This document shows, piece by piece, positions 1-11,152 of a stretch of DNA of 64,000 nt. The position numbers and the translations under genes are program-made. The stretch comes from Chamaecyparis obtusa (Eukaryota > Streptophyta > Pinopsida > Cupressales > Cupressaceae): positions 2,501-66,500 of the forward strand of contig BSBK01008427.1 in assembly GCA_027943335.1 (NCBI GenBank), given 5' to 3'. Every line of letters begins with the position of its first letter. Position 1 is the stretch's first letter. A model generated the notes under the pieces. The model made no database searches and was not told the origin of the DNA. It saw only the letters and a list, made by a program, of their open reading frames with translations.

Positions 1-921
1 TATCTGATCTGTAAAACATACAACTCACTTTGCAAATAACAAATCCAATTCGCACATATATTTTGGCTTACTATAACTGAGTCCATTTCCATCTCCATCA
101 CTGACTACTCGAAAATCCCTTCAAGCAATCACAAACTCTAATCAACTCCTTCACCTTCATCTTTTCTACTTAGACTTATCAGTCAATAACATCAATAACT
201 CTAGCATACTTGTTAACCTCATACTTAGGTTTTCCTTTATACCTCTTCAATAGGTAGATCCATCTTTTGCCACTTAATCTCCTCCATAGATCTTAGGTTT
301 AGGTCGGATTCATTGAATCCTTCCAACATTCATGTTCTTCATCCATCCTTCTAGAAACATCTTCAATCTCTTATTGAAGTCACAATAAATGGTTTACCAT
401 GCATTAAATTCTCCATACACTCAATTAATTAAGTCAACATGATTTACATAATCCAAGAATTCAACTAAGTCAGCTAGGAATCTGAATTCTCTCTCAAATG
501 TAAATTACTCACGCTCAGTCAATACTATGTTCAACTCCTCGGTCATCATTGCGTTGCTCGGTTATCTCTTCAAACTTTCTCCCTTGGCTAATGTTGTCAC
601 TTGGCATAAAGTGATGTTCGGTCGACACTGAAATTACTCGGCTTAAACTAGATTTCTTCACTTTTTCTTTGTTAAGCCTACTTGTTCAGTCTTGCTTCTC
701 ACTTAGATAAACAATATATTATCTTATCATTGTGCCACATAATCAAGTACTCATTGAAGTATCAAAATACTCAACCTTTCTCTAGGTTCTATTGTTATCA
801 CCCTTTCCCTAATCCTTCTCATCAATCAATAGATATAGTACTTTCTTAGATAGCAACTGTCTTACCAGGTTAAGGTTTGACATCAATGACAATACAACAA
901 TTTCTTCAATTGCAGTTTCCA
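1..921. other. Decayed LTR-like repeat, no gene
   Basis: I find no credible coding frame here. The stretch is studded with ctcggt-type words and has a cttttgccacttaatctcc segment (about 270-290) that resembles part of the LTR at 3952-5479. It ends near 880-905 with a 'gacatcaatgacaata' string that recurs near 5407. It is therefore probably a remnant of a Copia-type LTR of the same broad family, lying outside element E1. Boundaries and orientation are not resolvable by eye. Confidence 0.4.
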
Positions 922-992
922 ACACACACACACACACACATCTACATATGCATATGCATATACAAATACATATACATAGAACATATACATAT
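922..992. repeat. CA/CATATA microsatellite, left flank of E1
   Basis: A (CA)n run at about 922-938 is followed by irregular catatg/catata repeats. The last five bases (988-992, catat) are the left target-site duplication of E1. A matching catat plus similar microsatellite lies at 60295 onward, so E1 appears to have inserted into this simple repeat and split it. Confidence 0.75.
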
Positions 993-2695
993 TATTGATC
1001 CCTAAGAGGCTCGCACCAAAATAAGGGCAGCCAAGAAGCTTTGTATGAGTGGGATGAGGTTCACCCTACAAAGTAACCTCTGGGATTTTTAAGAAGTTGA
1101 CTCTTTCTATCAAGGTTCAGATGAAAAGGTAAGGGACTCTTTTTCAAACAAACTAAGATAAGGGGAGGCAAAATGCCAAACTAAGCTTTTAGATGGGTTA
1201 AGAATGTGAAAGATGGCATCTACAAGAGTTTAACCATTCATGGTCAAAGATCTATGTCTCCATCCAGAAGGATATGATGCACTATAGACCCTTCATTGTT
1301 GGATGGGAGAACAAGATTTGAAAATCAGAATGACTAAAGGAAAAACATTCATATCCCAACTGTGGGAAACACCTCCAAGGTTCTGAATAAAGGCACAAAA
1401 ACTCCTAAGGACAGTGTACATCCTTACACCCATAGATACGGTATAAGAAAACCACTTATGAACAAAAAAGAAACAAGAGACACCAAGAATGTGTGCTTTT
1501 TTTTAGGATAAATATTTCTTATAAGGGTCCAGTGAAAGAACCACAACCCCTATAAAATTTTTATTATGGAGTAGACTATAAATATTACAATTCATCTTTT
1601 GTTCTAGGTGCATTGTGAGGAGAGGAAAATTGCCATGATCACAAGAAGACTGAGAAAAAATAAATATAAATACACCAGCATAAGAAAACAAGAATAGACC
1701 CATAAATAATTATCAGAAGACACATTGATTAACAAAATAAAGAAAGGCCACATAGAAATATTCCTCATAATTCATTTAGAGAAAACATGCCAAGAATAGA
1801 GAGGATACTGCAAAATACAAATGTTGCAATACATGTGCCTACCTCCTATGCTACTACTATAGGCTATGGTTATGTATAATTTACTGATGCTATCGTTGTC
1901 CTAATAATCTAAAAGGAGCCCCCCTCCCCCCAAAAAAAATTCTAGTTCTGCCCTACTATTCAACTAATAATGAGGGGGGGGAGGGGGAAACAAATTCCTA
2001 TATACACCTCTGGTCAGTAATCCATAGAGTCCTTTTCTTAGTAATCTTCAAACTCTATAAATCTAGCTATATTTCTTAATCGATTGAAAATAAGTTCAAT
2101 CACCCACCTAGGTCTACAATGACCAACTATTGACCTATTTACAATGTAATCCATTAGGTTTTATAGAAAAACCCTATGGCCTTTTTTATCATACAATGAT
2201 CACTTTCCTATTACAATTAGATGAAATGTCAAAGAATCAAGCATGGGTCACTTGATCTTCAAGGATTTGGACAAGTGTATCATCATCATTGGTTGATCGT
2301 AGCATGCATTTCCAGTTTCCATTGAAAATGGTAATCATAGTGGCTTCATGAAGAAGATCATGATTACATAGGGTAATTAAATGATGTTCTTTCAAATAAT
2401 TGTTAATTTAACCATTAGCCATGTAAGTTATGCACTACAACATATTCCCTGAATATGTACTGGTGGAACCTCCGTGAATGAAACCAAACTATAGGACACA
2501 TGTTGTACTAGAAGACTTTGGAGTGGCGAATCCTTGTGCAGATGTGTTTGAAACCTCACTTGGGTGACACATGTCAACTACAATGGAAGGTTTGAAAAGA
2601 AGGAAGGTTCTTTGTAGGAGGTCTGTGAACTTGATTCGACTGAAGCAAAAGGAAAAAGGTGCCAAAAGGCTGACTAATCATAGATGAAGTCTACA
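993..2695 (-). repeat. E1 3' LTR
   Basis: This is the 1.7-kb partner of 58769-60294. Shared blocks run through the whole unit, for example the gatccctaagaggctc start, the caagagtttaaccat block near 1220, the tctataaatctagctatatttcttag block near 2055, and the gaagtctaca end. It is about 180 bp longer than its partner, mainly because of a segment around 1845-2020 that contains poly-C and poly-G tracts (about 1919-1933 and 1974-1988) and is missing from the other copy. The frames inside it are not genes. Confidence 0.75.
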
Positions 2696-3027
2696 TTTTT
2701 GGCAATTTGTAGGGAATCTTGGCCTATGAGGAGAGAACGCAAACTTATAGTTGTGTAGATCAGTGCTTTTGGCTAAGGAGGAGGACCCACAAACTCACTT
2801 CAAGTTTCTCAGGATAGTTATTTGTGGTGAACATCAGGTCCTCTATATTGCTTTGAGGTATTTCCTACAAGTAAACCAAAAGGAGAATCAAGAACCATAG
2901 CAAAAAATGGAACGAGATCAAGATATGATAGTACGGGCCAAAATGAGAGACTCCTAGGCAAAGAAAAGGGAAAATCTTGTAGGGAAAAGAGAATGAAGCA
3001 CCACAAAAAGTTAGCCAAAAATACATG
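2696..3027. other. E1 internal DNA next to the 3' LTR
   Basis: No gene. On the minus strand the bases abutting the LTR (rc of 2696-2710) read aaattgccaaaaa, a plausible decayed polypurine tract by comparison with the aaagaggggcaaaa tract of E4 in the same position. The block 2940-3025 is a direct repeat of 7067-7153. Confidence 0.5.
2940..3025 (+). repeat. Direct repeat, left copy
   Basis: About 86 bp beginning aaatgagagactcctagg and ending agttagccaaaaataca. It recurs with roughly 85-90% identity at 7067-7153. The two copies bracket the E6 region, whose left edge lies just after this copy. The simplest reading is a tandem duplication within E1 into which E6 later inserted. Confidence 0.7.
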
Positions 3028-3951
3028 TGTAGGAGTACAATGAACAGTGAGAGGTGGGGGTGAATTAGTGTTCATGCATAATTTTCTTTTTAAATTAGTT
3101 TTCAAACTAGATCTTGATCATGTAGTGTAAATCTTAAAGAAATAGACAATAAATCAATTTAACATACACAATTTTTTGTCCTAAGTGGAAACCCTCTAGA
3201 GAATAAAACCACTTGAAGTGTCTCACTGGCTTATAAAAAAATTCTTTTAAAAATGCCTCACTAGATGGGGTGCCTAACTAACACTATGCCTTACTAGTTT
3301 TTACTCTTATCTTTCAACTTCTTTACAAATCAATACATAATACTATCTCTATTTCTTTCTATAACATATTCTGGTCTTGGATCACCTAAGACTCATAATC
3401 TTATGTAAAACTTGAATCTTAGAATCCATACAGTACAAATTGCATATAATTGAAACTTACATACAAAAATATATCATATGCATTCTATAGATCATCCCTC
3501 TATCTAACTCAGTTTGTTGTTATATATTCATTATACATCAAACTATCTGCATCTAATAAATAAAGATTTTCTTTTACATGCAATATATTTTTTGTAGTTG
3601 TCACATATATGTGTACACCTTCAATTTCATTAAAATAATATTTATATAATGACCACTGTTGAAAAATAGAAGTAATTGCAATGTGATAACAATATTTTTT
3701 ATGCGACTTCTTTTCACATAAGTATTCTCTTTCTATGTTAGCAAAGAGTTTAGTATCCTTGAATAAGGTAAAGAATAATATCACAACAATTCAACAATTT
3801 ACTGAAACAAACCCACAAAACCAAAATAGGGTTCAAAGAGATAACCCTTGAACTTCAACATTGAGGAACCAAAGCTAGCTGATAGAAATGATTAAACAAA
3901 TATAACTCATACTCATCAAGGCTTCCCAAAGATCTAAACCCTTAACTGGGT

Positions 3952-5479
3952 TGACAACTAATTACTCTTTTAACTATTAGATAGCTAAGAGGGGGGGGGG
4001 GGTGAATTAGTTATGTTCAGTTATCCTATAGTCCCAAATTCCTCTTTGATGTATAAAATCAAATTGAAAAAATAAACTAAACAACTTGGTAATAACTCAA
4101 CTGTGCCTTACTGATCAATTAACCAACTGTCAAATAATGTAAATCAACTAGTAGTTAACATATACTGATCTATCTAATTACTATAATGTGTAAAGTAAAA
4201 TATCAAAACATCACATGCGTACACATTTAACACTTGATTTTTAATGTGGAAACCATGTTAAGGGAAAAACCACCTGGGATCGTTACCCAAGTTTTTTTCA
4301 CTCTTCTAAAGTGAGCTTGGTTAAGAGCCAACCATGTTAAAGGTTACAAACACACTGTAAGGTGTGATCTTGTTAGAGGATTTATCACTAACAGTTCTCT
4401 GTGACCATACATTCACTTGGGTCAATAAGAAAACAAGTAACATTCATAGAATGTCAATAGAAAAAGACAATTAAGTCTCACTCGGTTAAGAGATTTTGAT
4501 GTAGCAATGGTTAGAAAGCAACATTATACGACATGATTCAAGTACAACTTCCTTTTCTCATATTTAGATCTATTCTAAGCTTAGTATCACTTTGGTCATC
4601 ATAATATCTTTGTTCTCCTTCTTCCTCTAACTCTATTCTACTTGGTTATCTCCTTCTGTCGCTTAGTTTGATCTACAGAATCACTCGGTTCTTACTTCAA
4701 CCTGTCTGACCAGCTTCACATGTATGTGCCAACAATTTGCATCACTTATGTGATTCTCTCTCTTGCATATTTTTCATGAATTTATTGTCTCATTATATAG
4801 ACATGATAAATCATTTTAATTTCAGCCATAGATTTTGCCTCTTAATCTCCATCGTTGGTTTTGCCTCTTTAACCTTCCTCAGAACTTGTGCCTTAAACCA
4901 TTTTTAATCTTCATCATTTGATCATCCTTAAATTTTTCTAGTTGTAGATCTTCATAACAAACTTTATCTTTATCCTTGGAATATTTTAGATTTGTCCAAC
5001 TCATCATCTCAAGCCGACAATCACATGTTTCTATTTATTTCTCCTGATCGGTAAATATCATGATATGTTGATTTCTTCCTACTCGGTTAATAATGTGATA
5101 TGTTAGTCTCTTCCTTCTCGATTAATACCATACTCAGTACACACTAGATCTTCTCGGTGTACACTAAGCTCTTCATATACCAACCAAAGTAACTTGTACA
5201 TTCTTGATCTTCAACACTTAACATAATCATGTAATACAATCAAATCACTATCATACTGTCATAGACTCATCAATAAGTTTCCCAATGAATACCTTATTCA
5301 TAACTTACGCATACATCTCATCTTCATGCTAATATCTCCTTTCCTTCACCAATATCATCTCCTTCAAATATTTGCAACTATCATGATAAGTAAAGTCAAA
5401 GCTAGTTGACATCAATGACAATATAACAACTAATCTAATATCTCACATATACCTTAGTAGCTTGGTGATCATCATAACA
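3952..5479 (-). repeat. Copia-like LTR (3' LTR position), minus strand
   Basis: Near its left edge is a G13-type tract followed by TGAATTAG (about 3990-4010), the hallmark seen at the LTR starts of E3. It ends ...catcataaca at 5479, immediately followed by ttctcccattttgttctcc (5480-5498), whose complement is a worn AAAATGGGAGAA polypurine tract. A minus-strand TATA-like ctatataatgag complements about 4791-4802. The plus strand is rich in ctcggt words. The block 4832-4851 is a 20-base motif shared with the LTRs of E4. The exact left end is uncertain by several bases. Confidence 0.55.
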
Positions 5480-5498
5480 TTCTCCCATTTTGTTCTCC
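5480..5498 (-). promoter_or_regulatory. Degenerate polypurine tract of the 3952-5479 LTR
   Basis: The complement reads ggagaacaaaatgggagaa and abuts the LTR end ataaca at 5479. This is the position and composition of the plus-strand primer of a minus-strand Copia element, comparable with the intact AAAGGGGGAGA tracts of E2 and E3. Confidence 0.5.
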
Positions 5499-5883
5499 AA
5501 GTAGTCTATCAATTGTAGTTCCAACATTAACTATACACAATGCAAATGGTAAAGACTCGGGTGACTAAAAACTTGAGATAGCAGAATAGAACAAGAGTTA
5601 CTTTATATATCTCATAACAGAGCACACAAACTAATACAAAGCTTAACACAAAATTGTTACCAATCTCAAAAACTTGCACTAGGGTTTGAAAATCCTTAAC
5701 ACCATTTTAATAAAGCACCGATACAAATAAAACACTAACTGCCATAACCAAAAGAATGATTATTTTGGACTATTTAAATAGTTACCAAACAAGAACCGAG
5801 AAAGCCTAAACTCAAAACCAAATCACTTGACATGAAATATTTCATTTTACACTTAAACATAAATATAACTCAAGAAGATCATT
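5499..5883. other. E6 internal remnant, no gene
   Basis: AT-rich sequence with no open frame that looks like a protein and no recognisable domain. It presumably belongs to the decayed internal region of E6. Confidence 0.4.
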
Positions 5884-6350
5884 TGATTAATAAAAACTAA
5901 TCAAGGAGAACAAAAACACCTAAGAATGTATCTTGTTTCAAATCCCTATCACTATCAAGTCCTTTTATACTATCAATGTAAATTATCTTTCACCAGCCCC
6001 TGACCTTCAAATTCCTATCATGAGCCATTATTACCCATTCCTTACTATTGTTGCTTTATTTGTCTAGGGGTTGTGTTGCTTTGTCTTAGCAACTATTTTG
6101 TTATTTGGTGCTTAATGCCTTTCTTTTTCATTATTTTGTAAAGGGTCTTGAGTTCCCTTCAAAACCTTCTTTTGTATTAATAAAAACTAAAAACTAATCA
6201 AGGAGAACGAAAACACTTGAGAATGTATCTTATTTCAAATCCTCGTCACTTTCAAATCCTTTCATACTTTCAGTATAAGCTATCTTTCACCAGTCCCTGA
6301 CCTTAAAATTGTTGTCATGAACCATTCTTACCCATTCCTTACTATTATTA
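5884..6350 (+). repeat. Tandem-type duplication around a LINE-like 3' tail
   Basis: 5884-6055 and about 6173-6350 are direct repeats. Both contain aatcaaggagaac, aatgtatctt, atctttcaccag and cccattccttactatt in the same order. The spacer (about 6058-6186) ends with tcttgagttcccttcaaaacc and cttttgtattaataaaaact, which resembles the 3' end of plant L1-type LINE transcripts. A 5'-truncated LINE tail inside a duplicated segment is a reasonable reading, but the duplication is far longer than a normal target-site duplication. Confidence 0.5.
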
Positions 6351-7066
6351 GTCATTCCTTGGTTGCTTTGGGTCATTCCCTAAGTGTCTTGATCATGCCC
6401 TACCCAGGGCATGAGCTCTAAGTCTTTTGCAACATCAAAACAAAATGAACATCCTTTCACTTGTTTTCACATATTCACTTCAAAACTGATGGGATTTAAG
6501 ATCCCTTTTTAAAATTTTGAATTTGCAAAGAACAAATACCTTATAAAAATGTTTTCTCTTGAAACTTAAAGAAACATATACCAAAAATGCTCTTAGTCAC
6601 TTTAGAGTGACTAATGATACCATCTCATTTTGATGACTTAGAGTCCTTATCAATAATAAAATGTGTGTATATAGGAAACATCCCTATATAAATATCAATA
6701 TAACTCTTTAAGGAGAATTTTGTAAACTTTTACAGCCAATATGGCCATGGAGTAAGTCAAAACATATTCACCTTTTAAAATTGTAGAGAATTCCTTTTCA
6801 AAGGTCAAAATGATCGTGCCAAGATATATACAATTTTAATAACAACATGTTTGAGTATTAAAAAATCTCATTTGAATCAAACAAATTTTCCACAATATAC
6901 CATGTCTCACTAACGAGTCTATTCACAATTCCTTGTCATGAAAGTGAAAGAAATGAGCCTTACCACTCTTGACATGATGATGAGAAAACAAGATGTCAAT
7001 ACTATATGTCATCATCAATATCATTATCTTAGGTTTGACAAAGATGCCAACACATGTGAAAGGGGT
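6351..7066. other. E6 internal remnant, no gene
   Basis: No coding sequence seen. It contains a short inverted repeat around tagtcactttagagtgacta (about 6594-6614) and ends at the tentative right edge of E6. Confidence 0.35.
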
Positions 7067-7153
7067 TAAAATGAGAGACTCTTAGGTGAAGAAAAGGGAA
7101 AATATTAAGGAAAAAGAGAATGAAGCACCACATAAAGTTAGCCAAAAACACAA
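7067..7153 (+). repeat. Direct repeat, right copy
   Basis: Partner of 2940-3025. It retains the same order of blocks (gagagactc, gaaaagggaaaat, gaatgaagcaccaca, agttagccaaaaa). It lies immediately right of the E6 region inside E1. Confidence 0.7.
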
Positions 7154-7720
7154 ATGTCTTGTCAATGATTAAAAACATCATAACATAGATACAACATAGA
7201 GGGAAAGGTACTTCAGAAAAAAAAAAAAGGGGGGGAGAGAAATATATTCATTAAAGGCTTCATAAAAAAACATTACATACGGTACCCAACAATTCATGAT
7301 CCCCTTTAGTCATAAAAGGGAACAATATCATTAGAAGTAGAAATAAATCTATCCATGGATTACTATGTTTGAAAGTTATCCCTTCCCTAATTAATTAGAT
7401 GAAATAGTTTCCATTTTTTTCTAAGCTACCATGGAGTGGTGGGACCATGGGTTCCCTTAATTTACTAACTTTCATTCCAGGATGATTGACGTGCATTGTT
7501 GTTATGCTTGCCATGGGGCCCATTTTTTGAAGAAGTATGTAGACCCAAAATAGGAGATGAGAACATAGTGCATGTAGGGGTTCTTCTTAAGATCTCTCTT
7601 CTAGAAAGCATGAGATACTGACAATGAGTCAAGTGATAAGGAGTTATTTGACTCATAAGATGGCTTAGAGTACAAAAAGGATGAGTCAGCCTAAGACAAC
7701 TTTGACTCTGGTGACATTTG
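7154..7720. other. E1 internal DNA left of E2
   Basis: No gene supported. It contains a poly-A/poly-G patch (about 7210-7236). Its last five bases, 7716-7720 (atttg), are the left target-site duplication of E2. Confidence 0.6.
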
Positions 7721-8976
7721 TGTTGGACCCTTGGTATTTGGTCTTTGATTGTTGTCATTCATGTCAATAATACATCCATGTAATTATAATGGGAATATGG
7801 TATGGTTAAAATAATGAAATTATCTTATTTGATATTTTTCAAAATATATTCAATACATACACTTAAGTGTTATACAATTAACACTTAATGTTCACATTGT
7901 TTAAGAAAACGGATATAAAAAAATAGTTTTGGTTTTTGTAAAAGTATATAGGATTAGTTATCTGAAAGACCCCAACTATAGTACCTTTTTGGAATGGGCA
8001 TTGAATTATTTAAAATGGGTCTTTGTTATGTTTTGTATATCACATGTATGGAAAGAGGAAAATTCTATTTATGAGAAGCAATTACAAAAATTCTATGACA
8101 ATTTTTGCAGTTTTGGTCTAATTGAAGTTTGGGGTATGTAACTACCTAAAAAATGTCAACTATTTTGGTTTATAAGTAGGGGATACATTCCTATAAAATA
8201 TTGTACAGGTGGTTTGGAAAAAAGTTGTAGGATTTGTGTGGAATTCTCTGTAAACTAAACAATTTGCAGGCAAATTTTAAACAACAAAGAAGAGGGTAGT
8301 GCTTTATGTTTCTATTTTGTCATTTGTGAATTGATTTTCATTGTAGAAGTTTATCAGAGATATAATAAGGGATATATATTTATTTTTAAGTCATTCACAG
8401 TAGTATTTTATCAGATCTTTTAATGGAAAATGAAAACATATTTGGGTACTTGATGGTTTGAAGAGAAACACGTGTTTATCATTTCAAGAAAGTTGATAGT
8501 TTGAAAGACATTAACTCAAGTCATGTTATTGCATTAAAATATGTTATTTTAAGTCTGACTATACTTTTTATAATCTAATATATTCATTGTAAGAAGGCTT
8601 GTACTCTTTGGTGAAATTTATTGATGTAAAAGGATCAGTAAGAGAGAAGAAGAGAAGTATATCCTGCATTATATTTTTAACAAGAAGTTGAAATCAATGA
8701 TTCATGATTTGTATTTTAACAGAGTTGATCCTTTGATTTGTATCTCATTTATTCATTTTGGAAGTTGGTGCTTCTTTTATTCTTGAAGTTGGTCCTTTAA
8801 GTGTAAGGGATTGGTGTTCCTTGGAATCAGTGTTTCAAAAATAGGGTGTTGGTGCTTCCCAGAGTTGTAGCTCTAAAAGATTTTCCCAAGAGGCTAATAA
8901 AGGTTCAGATTCAAAGTGGGTTTTTTTTCCCAAAGGGGGTTTTCACTATAAATATTGTGTACCTTGTTTTGATTAC
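7721..8976 (+). repeat. E2 5' LTR, truncated at its 3' end
   Basis: It matches 54170-55420 throughout, including the atacatccat start region, tttggtttataagtagggg (TATA-like tttataa at 8169-8175) and the ggtgttggtgcttc region. Homology stops around 8968-8976, where the 3' end of the LINE begins. The last about 130 bp of the LTR, seen at 55420-55548, are absent. The short frames inside are not genes. Confidence 0.85.
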
Positions 8977-9013
8977 GTAAAAGTAGGTTTTGAAAGGACC
9001 CGGAACCTTTTAC
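8977..9013 (-). terminator. Stem-loop at the LINE 3' end
   Basis: The minus strand reads GTAAAAGGTT...AACC.ACTTTTAC, a stem of about ten pairs closing a loop that contains ccgggtcc. It is the last structured sequence of the LINE before the E2 LTR resumes. 3'-terminal stem-loops are recognition sites for reverse transcriptase in several LINE families, and that role here is inferred. Confidence 0.5.
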
Positions 9014-9169
9014 ATAATATTTACATGATAAGCATTAAAGATCGAACAAAACTGTGCTACAACACTAAAAAAAGACACAACCAAGTCCTTAAACAGATAT
9101 AAAAATAAAGAAGCTAACAGAGGATAGCAAAAGGATAGTAGGACATCAACCTACAGACTAAATACATTT

Positions 9170-11056
9170 CATAAGTTTTTCTGCCTGATCAGCCAGCATC
9201 TGCATATTAGTTGAGGACACTTTGAGTTCTTCAATGTCATTATTCTTATTACCCTCCAACTTCCTGAAACTAGATCTAGTCCTCCTGCTGGGACCGTGAT
9301 CCTCTTTGACCTTAGTGATCACCTACTCCCCTTTTCCCTGGTCCATTTTATCCACCAAAATCTTAACATGCTTTGTTGAAGCCTTAAGGATAGCAAAGCT
9401 CTGTTCCTCTATGTTTCCCACTATTTTCTCCAACTTGTCCACTATGTTTTCCATTATATGAATTCTTTTTTCCATTCCCTCTCCTTTATCAATTTTCTCT
9501 TCCATGGCTATAATTATGTCATTAAAGACAGTGAGCCCCTCATCCCTACCAACTATCTTTATGAGCTCATCAATGCTTTGGCCCATTGTTTTCTCCCCCA
9601 AATTCATCTTCTTAAGGATCCCAGTCTCTTTTTGGAGCTGATGAATGTGGTTCTTCATTGCTGTAATGTCACTTTTCATATTACTTAGGTTAATCAAGAA
9701 AGAAAGATACCCTAGATTCTGAAAATCCTTGTTCACTCCCTTTGTTTCCTCCTTGGAACTCTCCACCTTATCCTTCCCAGTGTTAGCCGTTTCCTTCTCC
9801 TACCCATCCTTCTCAATATTTATCACATCCTGAGCCACATCATGTAGAATATTCTCCTTGACCAGAACATTTTGGTCCACCCCCATACTCTCCTCGACGA
9901 TGGGGTCATTCTCCATCCACTCATCCTATTTATCATGGCTATTCTTTTGAGAAGAAGAACCCTCATCAGAGGAGATGAAAACCCTCTTAGTAATTCTCCT
10001 ATTCCCTTTCTTAGCTCTGGTATGCTTCCCAATGGGCTCTATTTTGTTTTTACCATTCTCCTTGATATTGTCCTCCCTACTTTCCTCTTCCTCCCTATCC
10101 ATATCCGTGACCGAGTCCTCCACCTTAATTTTCTTCTTTTTTATTTTGGGAGCCACCTCCTAGTACTCCTCAGAGTCCCCATCTTCATTCTTAGTTTCCT
10201 CCATGAAGGGTTCCTCTGACTCTTGCCATTTGTGTCATAGTCTTCAAGGGCCTTCCTATTCAACCGAGGCCTCTCCACCTTCTTCGATTTCAACACCTCA
10301 TAAATGAGGACCATTAACCCTTTGTGACAAACATGGTCACGTTTCAGATCCCTCTACCAACTGAGTATAGAGGCATTTAAAGAACTCAACAAATAAAAGA
10401 GGAAATTGATTTTAACCCCATGCCTAAAATAATTCAGTAATATCAAATGATGATTGTAAATTTTGGTATAATGTCCATCAAGAGTAATGTAGCTAATAAT
10501 CACAAAGAGAACTAGTCTCCATGGCCTAGAAATACTCTTAGGATTAAAGTAGGAGTTATCCACCTTTACCATACACTTCCTCTCCTACTACGTTGACACA
10601 AAAGCCTCCAAAGGTTTGTTTGAGATCTTCCTATCCCTGTAGAAGTTGATGCCTTCAATCTTGAGACCTGTCACCTCTACAATTATCTCCTTTGTCACTT
10701 CCATGCTCTGGATTCCCACCATAACTTTCCCCTTCCAATTTTTAATGAAATTCTTGGTCACAAAAAATTTCCCTCCACGAAGCTTCTCCAAATACACTGC
10801 CAAGCCCCCATCTTTAACAATCTTCCACACCTCCTAGTTCTGGTTCCATTCATGACAGTTCCTCGGTTCACATCTTTTCTTTCTACCTCCCATAGCTCTA
10901 CAAAAATTAGGAAAACCCTTCTCAAGTTTTTTAACCAAACTCTGCAAATTAGGCTTAGAGAAGTAGTTTAGTCCTCTAACCCTACGAATGAACCATAAAT
11001 CATGACAAATGGAAGCAATTATCATCTCGTAATCCCCCACTATCCTTCGTCATATT
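9170..11056 (-). pseudogene. Unknown ORF (ORF3) downstream of LINE ORF2
   Basis: I do not recognise this protein from a named family. Read downward from about 11056, fragments add up to roughly 600 residues interrupted by stops and frameshifts. A first part (11040-10834, 10830-10588, 10572-10354) contains motifs such as KNFIKNWKGKVMVG, EVTGLKIEGINFYRDRK and ISYITLDGHYTKIY. A middle part is Lys/Arg/Glu-rich and nuclear-localisation-like (10156-9926), and a Glu/Lys/Met-rich coiled-coil tail covers 9766-9323. It begins only about 100 bp after the ORF2 stop, on the same strand, and ends before the LINE 3' hairpin, with no poly-A or target duplication between. It may be a third ORF of the LINE or a captured gene. 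The N-terminal style recalls repeat-associated gymnosperm proteins, a memory-based impression only. Confidence 0.55.
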
Positions 11057-11152
11057 CACTCCAAATTCCACATTCATTACTCATTGATATGCACTTCATT
11101 TAGAATGCGTTGTCTGCTATTAACCCTGTCCTTATCAATTAATGATATCCCT

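Larger units (their letters stand above)
3028..7052 (-). mobile_element. E6: decayed minus-strand Copia-like LTR element(s)
   Basis: The left edge TGTAGG...CAGTGAGAGGTGGGGGTGAATTAG resembles the LTR edge of E3 (TGTTAGG...ACTGAGAGGG...GGGTGAATC). The right edge reads ...gatgccaaca. The flanking catg tetramers (3024-3027 and 7053-7056) could be a worn target duplication, five bases if the terminal A is shared. Inside I find a second LTR-like unit (3952-5479) followed by a reverse-complement polypurine tract, and no surviving gag or pol. The region may be one element or two overlapping remnants, so boundaries are tentative. Confidence 0.45.

Noticed and set aside
7929..8141. 70-codon plus-strand frame
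   Set aside because: It lies inside the E2 5' LTR and its counterpart in the 3' LTR is not conserved as a frame.
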